A stretch of 64,000 nt of DNA, from NCBI GenBank assembly GCA_038040195.1, contig JBBPIR010000004.1, positions 98,111 to 162,110 of the forward strand, in the 5' to 3' direction. A model generated the notes under the pieces. That model ran no database searches. It was given only the letters and a program-made list of their open reading frames with translations, and was not told where the DNA came from. Source of the DNA: Chloroflexota bacterium. Its GTDB lineage: Bacteria > Chloroflexota > Limnocylindria > QHBO01. A program made the position numbers and the translations under genes. Shown here piece after piece: positions 56,705 to 64,000 of this stretch. Positions within the stretch are counted from its first letter, which is position 1; each line of letters opens with the position of its first letter.

Positions 56705-57360
56705 AGCTCGCGGCACAGCGAGCACGGGTGCGCGCCACCGCCGACCGGCTGGAGTCGGCCGTGAGGCGCGGGTTCGACCTGCGGGCCAGGCTGCGCCAGC
56801 ACCCGGTCCAGACAGCAGGCGTGGCCGTGGGCCTGGCGTTCATCCTGCTCGGCGGGCCGCGGCGCACCGTTCGCCAGATCCGGCGCGCCCTGGGCGGGTC
56901 GGCCGAGGCCGAGCGGGCGTATGCCTCGCTACCGGGTGCGCTCCGCGCGCTGGTGGACGCGTCGGCGTCCGGTGGGAAGGACCGGGATGAGGCCCGACGG
57001 CAGCTGGCGCTGGCCCTCCACGCCTGGCGCGAGGACCCCAAGAACCGGAAGCGCGCCGCGCGGCTGGTGAGCGAAACCCTCGCCCCGCCGGGGCCGGGAC
57101 GCGCCTTCTGGTCCTTCTTCGAGATCGCAGCGGTTACGGCTGCGGGGATCGTCGTGCGACGGGTGGTGGCGAACCGACTGGCGGACGAGCCGAAGTCGAG
57201 GCCACGGTCTGCCGGCTCGAGATCCGAAGAGACCCCGCCCGCCGATCGGTACTCCGGGTGGTCCGGACAGCGGGGCACGCCCGCCGGCCCGGCCAAGCCG
57301 ACCCTGCAGCCAGCCAAACCCGCCGAGGAGTCGGCAACGCCCGCCCGGAAGCCTTCATGA
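56674..57360 (+). CDS. DUF3618-like membrane-associated protein
   Basis: A 228-residue protein whose opening (T-R-V-E-L-A-A-Q-R-A-R-V-R-A-T-A-D-R-L-E) is the E-x-x-R-x-x-L-x-x-T-x-x-x-L pattern of DUF3618, followed by a hydrophobic stretch (about 47-64), a helical cytosolic part, a second hydrophobic helix (about 146-166) and a Pro/Ala/Ser-rich C-terminal 60 residues. GTG at 56674 with AGAGGAC just upstream was chosen; the start is inside the holin-X gene. Function unknown. Confidence 0.65.
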   Translation: MGATLDETRVELAAQRARVRATADRLESAVRRGFDLRARLRQHPVQTAGVAVGLAFILLGGPRRTVRQIRRALGGSAEAERAYASLPGALRALVDASASGGKDRDEARRQLALALHAWREDPKNRKRAARLVSETLAPPGPGRAFWSFFEIAAVTAAGIVVRRVVANRLADEPKSRPRSAGSRSEETPPADRYSGWSGQRGTPAGPAKPTLQPAKPAEESATPARKPS

Positions 57361-57392
57361 CCCGATCGGGTCGGATGCCGCGGTTGGTTTGC

Positions 57393-57398
57393 TAGACT
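57393..57398 (+). promoter_or_regulatory. -10-like TAGACT before tRNA-Leu
   Basis: TAGACT 26 bases before the tRNA 5' end, leaving a short 5' leader for RNase P removal. The same hexamer is used before lipA, alkD and the T-box. Confidence 0.45.
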
Positions 57399-57424
57399 CC
57401 GCGGGCCGCCGAGCACCCTCGTTC

Positions 57425-57508
57425 GGGCGAGTGGCGGAACGGCAGACGCGCCAGCTTTAGGAGCTGGTGTCGCAAGACGTGCGAGTTCGAATCTCGCCTC
57501 GCCCACCA
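57425..57508 (+). tRNA. tRNA-Leu(TAG)
   Basis: A class II tRNA with acceptor GGGCGAG/CTCGCCC, anticodon stem CCAGC/GCTGG with loop TTTAGGA (anticodon TAG), a long variable arm (TGTCGCAAGACGT region) and a T arm ending in TTCGAAT. Discriminator A and encoded CCA (57506-57508). Confidence 0.96.
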
Positions 57509-57545
57509 TCCATCAGAAGGTCGTACCGCTCGTGACGCTGCTCAC

Positions 57546-58895
57546 ATGATCACCGTTTCCACGCGCCCCGAGCCGGGCTCGCGGGTCCGCCTCGACATCG
57601 AAGTGCCGGCCGAAGAAGTGTCGCGCCATTTCGAAACGGCGTATCGCCACCTGGCGGAGCGGACTCGGGTCCCCGGGTTTCGGCCCGGCAAGGCGCCGCG
57701 CAATGTGATCGAGCGCTATGTCGGCCGAGACGCGGTGCTGGCCGAAGCGGTCGAGCACCTGGTCGGCGAGGGCTATGACGCCGCCATCGACCAGACCGAT
57801 CTCATCCCCATCGACCAGCCCGAGGTGGAGATCGACACCGCGTCACTACGGGAGGGCGACACGGCGCGATTCGCAGCCGTGGTGGCGGTTCGTCCAACCG
57901 TGACCGTGGGGGCATATACCGACTACCCGTTCAAGCTCGAGGTGCCGCCCGTCAGCGACGAGGACGTCGAGGTGGTGCTATCGGAGCTCCGCGACCAACA
58001 GGCCACGCTGAGACCTGTGGACGACCGGGGAGCCGGGAAGGGAGACCTGGTCGCGGTCTCGTTCCGCGGCACGATCGATGGGGAGGCATTCGATGGCGGG
58101 ACTGCCGACCGCCTGCCGCTGGTCCTGGGCGAGGAGCGGATGATCCCCGGCTGGGAGGACCAGCTGCTGGGCCTGCGGATCGGTGAAAGCCGGGAGTTCG
58201 ACCTGACCTTCCCGGCCGATTACCGGGTCGAGGCGCTGACCGGCAAGGAGGCCCACTTCAACGTCACCCTGGTCGACCTCCGGGAGCGGATCCTGCCCGA
58301 GCTGGACGACGCGTTCGCCGCGTCGGTCACCGACGGTCAGACCCTCGACCAGCTGCGCGCCGAGATTCGCGAGGCACTGGGGCGCCGAGCCGAGGCCGAG
58401 GCGCGCCATCAGTTCGGCGACCGGATCATCGAGTTCGCCACCGCCAACGCAACCGTCGAGCTGCCCGAGGTCATGATCGCCAACGAGGTCGAGATCATGC
58501 GCGACGAGCTGCGCGCGCGCCTGGCCGAGCAGCGAATCGGGATCGACAAGTACCTCGAGCTCGCCCGCCAGACTCCAGAGGAGCTGATGGCCGAGCTTCG
58601 CGATCCCGCCAGCCGGCGCGTGAAAACCCTGCTCGTCCTGTCGGCCATTGCGGAGCGGGAGGGCATCGACGCGACCGACGCCGAGGTCGACGCCGAAGTC
58701 GAGGCCCAGCTGGCTCGCTACCCCGGCGAGCCGCGCCTCCGCGAGTACCTCGCATCGCGCCGCGGTCGGTCGTACCTGCGGATGACGCTGCGGAACCGTA
58801 AACTCGTGGATGGCCTCATCGACCGGGCCGCGCCGCCAGCGGCAACCGAAGACGCGGCTACCGAAGAAGCGGCAACCGAACCACGCGCGGAGTGA
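57546..58895 (+). CDS. tig: Trigger factor
   Basis: A 449-residue ribosome-bound chaperone. The ribosome-docking signature G-F-R-P-G-K-A-P lies at residues 44-51 in the N-terminal domain. A FKBP-like prolyl isomerase domain (about 160-245, [30 protein letters not shown]) and the helical C-terminal chaperone domain follow. The last 20 residues are an A-T-E-E-A-A repeat tail. It starts 37 bases after tRNA-Leu, which may supply the transcript. Its stop overlaps the clpP GTG (GTGA), forming the common tig-clpP-clpX order. Confidence 0.95.
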   Translation: MITVSTRPEPGSRVRLDIEVPAEEVSRHFETAYRHLAERTRVPGFRPGKAPRNVIERYVGRDAVLAEAVEHLVGEGYDAAIDQTDLIPIDQPEVEIDTASLREGDTARFAAVVAVRPTVTVGAYTDYPFKLEVPPVSDEDVEVVLSELRDQQATLRPVDDRGAGKGDLVAVSFRGTIDGEAFDGGTADRLPLVLGEERMIPGWEDQLLGLRIGESREFDLTFPADYRVEALTGKEAHFNVTLVDLRERILPELDDAFAASVTDGQTLDQLRAEIREALGRRAEAEARHQFGDRIIEFATANATVELPEVMIANEVEIMRDELRARLAEQRIGIDKYLELARQTPEELMAELRDPASRRVKTLLVLSAIAEREGIDATDAEVDAEVEAQLARYPGEPRLREYLASRRGRSYLRMTLRNRKLVDGLIDRAAPPAATEDAATEEAATEPRAE

Positions 58896-59584
58896 ACACG
58901 ATGCTCATCCCGATGGTCATCGAGAGCAGCGCTCGCGGAGAGCGGGCCTTCGACATCTACTCGCGGCTGCTCAAGGAGCGGATCATCTTCCTCGGCGAGC
59001 CGATCGAGGATCACGTCGCCAACCTGGTCATCGCCCAGCTCCTGTTCCTCGAGAGCGAGGACCAGGCGAAGGACATCATGCTGTACATCAACTCCCCGGG
59101 CGGGATCGTGACCAGCGGCCTGGCCATCTACGACACGATGCAGTACCTCAAGGCGCCGGTCAGCACCATCTGCATCGGTCAGGCGGCCAGCATGGGAGCC
59201 GTGCTCCTGGCAGCCGGGACCAAGGGCAAGCGCTACGCGCTGCCGAACTCGCGAGTCATGATCCACCAGGGGTCGGGCGGCTTCCGTGGCAACACGCCGG
59301 ACATCGAGATCCAGTTCCGCGAAGTGCTGCACCTGACGGACCGGTTGATGCGGATCCTGGCCGAGCACACGGGCCAGGAATTCGAGAAGGTGAAGAAAGA
59401 CGCGGATCGCGACTACTTTATGAGCTCCGAGGAAGCCAAGGCCTATGGCGTCATCGACGCGGTCTTCGAGCCCACCGGCGAGTCGCTGATCAGCATGAAG
59501 CAGGCGGCCGGCGGGACGGTGCCAACGGCCAAGGAAACTGCCGCCAAGGAAGCCGCCGCCCCGGACGCCAAGACCAAGAAATAG
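58892..59584 (+). CDS. clpP: ATP-dependent Clp protease proteolytic subunit
   Basis: A 230-residue serine protease subunit that forms the double heptameric chamber. The catalytic triad is S100 (G-Q-A-A-S-M-G-A), H125 (V-M-I-H-Q) and D174 (D-A-D-R-D-Y-F), with the canonical 25 and 49 residue spacings. The handle region reads [11 protein letters not shown]. The Lys/Ala-rich C-terminal tail (about 25 residues) is longer than usual. The GTG start overlaps the tig stop by 4 bases; ATG nine bases later is an alternative. Confidence 0.95.
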   Translation: MNTMLIPMVIESSARGERAFDIYSRLLKERIIFLGEPIEDHVANLVIAQLLFLESEDQAKDIMLYINSPGGIVTSGLAIYDTMQYLKAPVSTICIGQAASMGAVLLAAGTKGKRYALPNSRVMIHQGSGGFRGNTPDIEIQFREVLHLTDRLMRILAEHTGQEFEKVKKDADRDYFMSSEEAKAYGVIDAVFEPTGESLISMKQAAGGTVPTAKETAAKEAAAPDAKTKK

Positions 59585-59647
59585 GTCGGGCTAGGGTTCT
59601 GTGGCCCAGGACCCCTGGCCGATACCGGAGCGTGGATAAGGCCGTGC

Positions 59648-59653
59648 TATCCT
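59648..59653 (+). promoter_or_regulatory. -10-like TATCCT before clpX
   Basis: TATCCT ends 9 bases before the clpX ATG with no ribosome-binding site between, so clpX can be transcribed apart from tig-clpP. Confidence 0.5.
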
Positions 59654-59662
59654 CGCCCGGCG

Positions 59663-60976
<1,314 letters not shown>

Positions 60977-60987
60977 CCTTTACCTCT

Positions 60988-61003
60988 ACGGTGGTACCAC
61001 CGT
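60988..61003. other. 16-bp perfect palindrome after clpX
   Basis: A 16-base perfect palindrome centred on GGTACC, 11 bases after the clpX stop and followed by TTTGG. It could be a protein-binding site or a weak hairpin; stem-loop geometry is poor because there is no unpaired loop. Confidence 0.4.
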
Positions 61004-61122
61004 TTGGCTGGGGCGGTACGACCGGGCGGGCCGGTTTCGCCGGGGTGGGGTACTAGGATGCTCCCAGGCGTTGATCAGCTGGCTCCTGCTGGATGGCTGA
61101 GTGCGCCAGATGGAGACGCTTC

Positions 61123-62259
61123 ATGACGGCCACCCAACGCCGCCTCGGATTTCGCTTGAAGTGGAGCCCCGAAGGCGACCCGGTGGAGGAAGAGCAGCGA
61201 GCGGAAACAGACATGACGGAACGCGCCGAATCGGGGGTCTTCAGAACAGCTGGCGGCTGGGAGCCGGCGCGTCCGGTCGAACCTTCTGATCAGTTCCTCG
61301 ATTCCCTGACTGCCGCCATGCGGCGGGTGGCCGACGATGCCCGAGAGACGAGCCTGGCCGATGCGCGGGCCGCCGTGGCGGCCAAGATCGCCGACATGCG
61401 CGTCGCGGCCGGATCCCGGGCCGAGGAGTTGCGGACCCGCGCCGAGCAGGACACCACCGGCGTCGGCGACTGGTCGCGGGCTGAGATCGTGCGGATCGAG
61501 GCCGAGACGCAGCGCAAGATCGAGCAGCGGCGCGCGCAACTGGCCGAGCAGCTGGATGAGCATGACCGAAAGGCTGCCTCCGACATCGCGGCTCTGGAGG
61601 CCCAGGTCGAGCAGTACGAGGGCGAGCTGGCACTGTTCTTCTCGCAGCTGGGCGAGATCAGCGATCCCGACACCTTCATCGCGGCCGCGCGCCGCATGCC
61701 GCGCCTGCCGCAGAGCAATGGCGAAGCGGCGCCGGACGGCGAAGCGGCAACTGACGCAGTGGCTGAGGAGGCGACGGGTGGGCATGAAGAGCGGCTGCGG
61801 CGCCTGGGCATCGATCGCGATCCCGAACCCGACCTGGCCGACGGCGACGGCGGGCCGACCAACGGCGTGGAGCCTGAATCGGAGGCGGTCGCTTCCGACG
61901 GTCCGGCACCGGTCGCTAAGGTGGCCCCGGCCTCTCCCGTGGCCACGGCCGCCGACCAGCCCGTCACCGCTCCGTCAGCTGCGCCCAGTGAACCGGTGAC
62001 CACTGACGCCAGCACACTGGTGGCCGCGGTCGGGCTTGGCAGCTTCGGTGCCGTGACCTCGTTCAAGACCGCCCTCGAAAAGGCGGAGGGCGTGACGAAC
62101 GTTCGCCTCAGCCTGGGCTCGGGCGGCGAGTTCATGTACAACGTCACCCACCGCGCCGACGTCGACCTCACCGCGCTCATCATTGCCGCCCATCCGGGGG
62201 CATCGGTCCAGCGCGACGACGACGGCGTTCTGCACCTGAGCGCAGGCAAGCGCCGCTAG
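61123..62259 (+). CDS. Coiled-coil protein with conserved-looking C-terminal domain
   Basis: A 378-residue cytosolic-looking protein of no recognised family. Residues about 60-180 are strongly helical and charged (A-D-M-R-V-A-A-G-S-R-A-E-E-L-R-T-R-A-E-Q and I-E-A-E-T-Q-R-K-I-E-Q-R-R-A-Q-L), a probable coiled coil. Residues 195-300 are an acidic Ala/Pro linker. Residues 305-378 are a compact alpha/beta domain (V-A-A-V-G-L-G-S-F-G-A-V-T-S-F-K-T-A-L, V-T-N-V-R-L-S-L-G-S, T-A-L-I-I-A-A-H-P-G-A). The layout recalls cell-division or polar scaffold proteins, but that is only a guess. GGAGA eight bases before the ATG supports this start; ATG at 61213 is possible. Confidence 0.65.
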   Translation: MTATQRRLGFRLKWSPEGDPVEEEQRAETDMTERAESGVFRTAGGWEPARPVEPSDQFLDSLTAAMRRVADDARETSLADARAAVAAKIADMRVAAGSRAEELRTRAEQDTTGVGDWSRAEIVRIEAETQRKIEQRRAQLAEQLDEHDRKAASDIAALEAQVEQYEGELALFFSQLGEISDPDTFIAAARRMPRLPQSNGEAAPDGEAATDAVAEEATGGHEERLRRLGIDRDPEPDLADGDGGPTNGVEPESEAVASDGPAPVAKVAPASPVATAADQPVTAPSAAPSEPVTTDASTLVAAVGLGSFGAVTSFKTALEKAEGVTNVRLSLGSGGEFMYNVTHRADVDLTALIIAAHPGASVQRDDDGVLHLSAGKRR

Positions 62260-62287
62260 CCTCACCGGCCAGCGCCGGGACGGGTGA

Positions 62288-62293
62288 TAGACT
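62288..62293 (+). promoter_or_regulatory. -10-like TAGACT before the valS T-box leader
   Basis: TAGACT places transcription start near 62300, just before the structured leader. Confidence 0.5.
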
Positions 62294-62299
62294 CGGTTC

Positions 62300-62520
62300 T
62301 CGGCGCCGATCGTGAGGAGTAGCCCTCCAGACGGCCGACAGAGACGGCGGGTCCCGGCTGAGAGCCCGTCGCGGCACGAGCGGGCGAAAGTCGCACGAGA
62401 GCCGATCGGGATCCGCCCGATAGCGCGGAGATGAGGGTGACACCGGCTCGGTGAGCCGATGTCGCCGCACGAAGGTGGTACCACGGGCCCGCTCGTCCTT
62501 CGACGAGCGGGCCGGTTGTT
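62300..62520 (+). promoter_or_regulatory. T-box riboswitch controlling valS
   Basis: A structured leader of about 220 bases in front of valyl-tRNA synthetase. The T-box core A-A-G-G-T-G-G-T-A-C-C-A-C-G (62472-62485) is close to the consensus A-G-G-G-T-G-G-N-A-C-C-G-C-G and lies directly before a strong terminator. An A-G-A-G-A element in the first stem region (near 62339-62343) fits stem I. Uncharged tRNA-Val should pair through its NCCA end with the T-box bulge and stabilise the antiterminator. A GTC at 62368-62370 could be the valine specifier, but I cannot place it in the specifier loop with confidence. Confidence 0.88.
62486..62520 (+). terminator. Rho-independent terminator in the T-box leader
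   Basis: A perfect 12-bp stem (62486-62497 with 62502-62513), loop CTTC, followed by GGTTGTTT. Its left arm begins right after the T-box, the arrangement for antiterminator/terminator switching. Confidence 0.9.
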
Positions 62521-62534
62521 TGATGGAGGGTGAG

Positions 62535-64000
62535 ATGGTGAGCGGACGGGCCGAGCTACCGCCCCGCTACGCGCCGGGCGAGGTCGAACCCCGCATCTAC
62601 CAGCGCTGGCTGGAGAAGGGTGCGTTCACCCCCGCACAGGAGGCGCCGCCCGGGGCGGCGCGCTTCGTCATCACGCAGCCACCCCCCAATGTCACCGGCG
62701 CGCTGCATATCGGCCATGCGCTGACTGCCACCGTGGAAGACACGCTGATCCGCTACCACCGCATGCGGGGGGACGACACGCTTTGGCTGCCCGGCGTGGA
62801 TCACGCCTCGATCGGTGCCCAGTTCGTGCTGGACAAGATCCTGGCCGAGGAGGGCGAGAGCCGCGAGTCGCTGGGTCGGGAGCGATACCTGGAGCGCATG
62901 TGGCGCTTCATGGACGAGACGCGCGGCGTGATCTCGAACCAGCACCGCCGTCTGGGCGTCAGCGCCGACTGGACCCGCGAGCGCTTCACCATGGACGATG
63001 GCAGCGCCCGGGCCGTGCGCGTCGCATTCAAGCGGCTCCACGACGCAGGCCTCGTCTACCGGGGCGAGGCGCTCGTCAACTGGTGCCCTCGGTGTCGGAC
63101 GACGATCAGCGACCTGGAGAACGTTCACCGCGACCAGATGGGCACGCTGTGGACCATTCGCTACCACCTCGTCGGACCCGACGGCGCTCCCGACCCGGAT
63201 CAGTGGGTGGCGGTGGCTACGACCCGCCCCGAGACGCTGCTCGGCGACGTGGCGGTCGCGGTTCACCCCGACGACGATCGCTACCGCTCACTGGTCGGTC
63301 GGGAGGCGGTCCTGCCGTTCCTCGGCCGCCGGCTGCCGATCATCGCCGACCCGGTCGTCGACCCCGCCCTCGGCACTGGAGCGGTGAAGATCACGCCGGC
63401 CCACGACCCGGACGACTACGAGACCGGGAAGCGCCATGGGCTGCCGGCCATCTCGGTCCTGGACGAGGAGGCACGGATCAACGAGGCCGGCGGCGAGTTC
63501 GCCGGACTGGATCGCTTCGAGGCGCGGAGCCGGATCGTGGACCGACTGGCAGAGATGGGCGACCTGGAGGGCGAGCAGCCGCATCCCATGGTGGTGGGCC
63601 ACTGCGACCGGTGCGGAACGGTGGTCGAGCCGCGCCTGTCGGTGCAGTGGTTCATTCGAACCCAGTCCCTGGCCGCCCGGGCGCTGGACTCGGTCCGCGA
63701 GGGGCGGACGCGGATCATTCCGGCCCGCTTCGAGAAGGTCTACGCCCACTGGCTGGAGAACATCCGGGACTGGGCCGTGGGCCGCCAGCTGTGGTGGGGC
63801 CATCGCATCCCGGCCTGGTTCTGTCCCGACGGCCACATCACCGTCACCGATGAGGCCGATGGCCCGTTGGCCTGCGAGGTCTGCCACCGTCCCGCCGCGG
63901 AGCTGGTCCAGGAGACCGACATCTTCGACACCTGGTTCAGCAGTGGGCTGTGGCCGTTCTCGACCCTGGGCTGGCCGGACGACACGCCGGACATGCGGCG
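62535..64000 (+). CDS. valS: Valyl-tRNA synthetase, 3' end beyond the window
   Basis: The first 488 residues of a class I synthetase charging tRNA-Val. The HIGH motif is H58-I-G-H61 in P-P-P-N-V-T-G-A-L-H-I-G-H, followed by W-L-P-G-V-D-H-A-S-I-G-A-Q where most ValRS have P-G-T-D-H-A-G-I-A-T-Q. The editing domain (about 200-370) has T-T-R-P-E-T-L-L-G-D-V-A-V and I-T-P-A-H-D-P-D-D-Y. W-F-S-S-G-L-W-P-F near the edge precedes the catalytic KMSKS, which lies outside. GGAGGG before the ATG at 62535 supports the start; GTG at 62538 and ATG at 62523 are in-frame alternatives. Controlled by the T-box upstream. Confidence 0.95.
   Translation, partial: MVSGRAELPPRYAPGEVEPRIYQRWLEKGAFTPAQEAPPGAARFVITQPPPNVTGALHIGHALTATVEDTLIRYHRMRGDDTLWLPGVDHASIGAQFVLDKILAEEGESRESLGRERYLERMWRFMDETRGVISNQHRRLGVSADWTRERFTMDDGSARAVRVAFKRLHDAGLVYRGEALVNWCPRCRTTISDLENVHRDQMGTLWTIRYHLVGPDGAPDPDQWVAVATTRPETLLGDVAVAVHPDDDRYRSLVGREAVLPFLGRRLPIIADPVVDPALGTGAVKITPAHDPDDYETGKRHGLPAISVLDEEARINEAGGEFAGLDRFEARSRIVDRLAEMGDLEGEQPHPMVVGHCDRCGTVVEPRLSVQWFIRTQSLAARALDSVREGRTRIIPARFEKVYAHWLENIRDWAVGRQLWWGHRIPAWFCPDGHITVTDEADGPLACEVCHRPAAELVQETDIFDTWFSSGLWPFSTLGWPDDTPDMR

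Noticed and set aside
56297-57360. Holin-like gene as sign of a prophage
   Set aside because: The holin-X/DUF3618-like pair is a common chromosomal pair; no capsid, terminase, integrase or lysis enzyme is nearby.
60988-61060. Second T-box after clpX
   Set aside because: Only the central 10 bases match; there is no stem I, no following terminator and no synthetase or amino-acid gene directly downstream.

Overview
The window is a dense, high-GC bacterial chromosome segment. Most neighbouring genes overlap by 1-14 bases or sit a few bases apart. I see no phage, transposon, plasmid, CRISPR or integration signature. Gene content and style (DUF2089/DUF4097 operon, PadR pairs, homodimeric pyruvate dehydrogenase E1, heterotetrameric sarcosine oxidase, T-box before valS, cyanophycin genes, many ABC-2 exporters, no outer-membrane genes) suggest a Chloroflexota-like or other Terrabacterial organism. 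That placement is inference; no rRNA or marker alignment is available here.

Layout. 1-5593: a membrane-anchored protein with a peptidase-like fold whose catalytic Glu is replaced, nicotinate phosphoribosyltransferase, a NUDIX hydrolase and an ABC-2 exporter. 5629-11677: tRNA-His, an RDD protein, a secreted CAP protein, a MacB/FtsX-type ABC pair, a PPC-domain protein, tRNA-Arg and a deazaflavin-type oxidoreductase. 11674-18559 (minus): a KimA-type potassium transporter, then a six-gene overlapping operon (47-aa protein, DUF2089 regulator, DUF4097 protein, SHOCT-like protein, MFS exporter, GH13 glycosidase) behind a TTGACA promoter. 18620-22923: aceE, and phospholipid genes plsY and pgsA. 22916-26772: a NodIJ-like ABC exporter, then a PadR regulator and its membrane partner downstream of a promoter that overlaps a palindrome. 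26820-30826: a complete but unusual sarcosine-oxidase-like operon (A-G-B-D). 30832-36364: two MBL hydrolases, SRPBCC and DinB proteins, lipB and lipA, and AlkD. 36503-39273: a degenerate GGDEF/HD-GYP protein and a secreted proline-rich protein.

39270-44863 (minus): thioesterase, E3, E1-alpha, E1-beta and E2 of a 2-oxoacid dehydrogenase; lipA/lipB nearby could lipoylate its E2. 44883-51538: a cyanophycin locus with cphB-cphA, a CphA-like Mur ligase lacking the ATP-grasp domain, and an M20 peptidase sharing one 8-bp bidirectional -10 element with it. 51593-57508: a DnaJ-domain protein, an active/inactive M16 peptidase pair, tRNA-Lys, DUF3105 and holin-X-like membrane proteins, tRNA-Leu. 57546-64000: tig-clpP-clpX, an uncharacterised coiled-coil protein, and a T-box leader with terminator before valS, which runs off the window.

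The most general signal is regulatory. About twenty genes on both strands carry a TANNNT -10-like hexamer that ends 6-12 bases before the start codon, leaving no room for a ribosome-binding site. This predicts widespread leaderless transcription, often from back-to-back divergent promoters.
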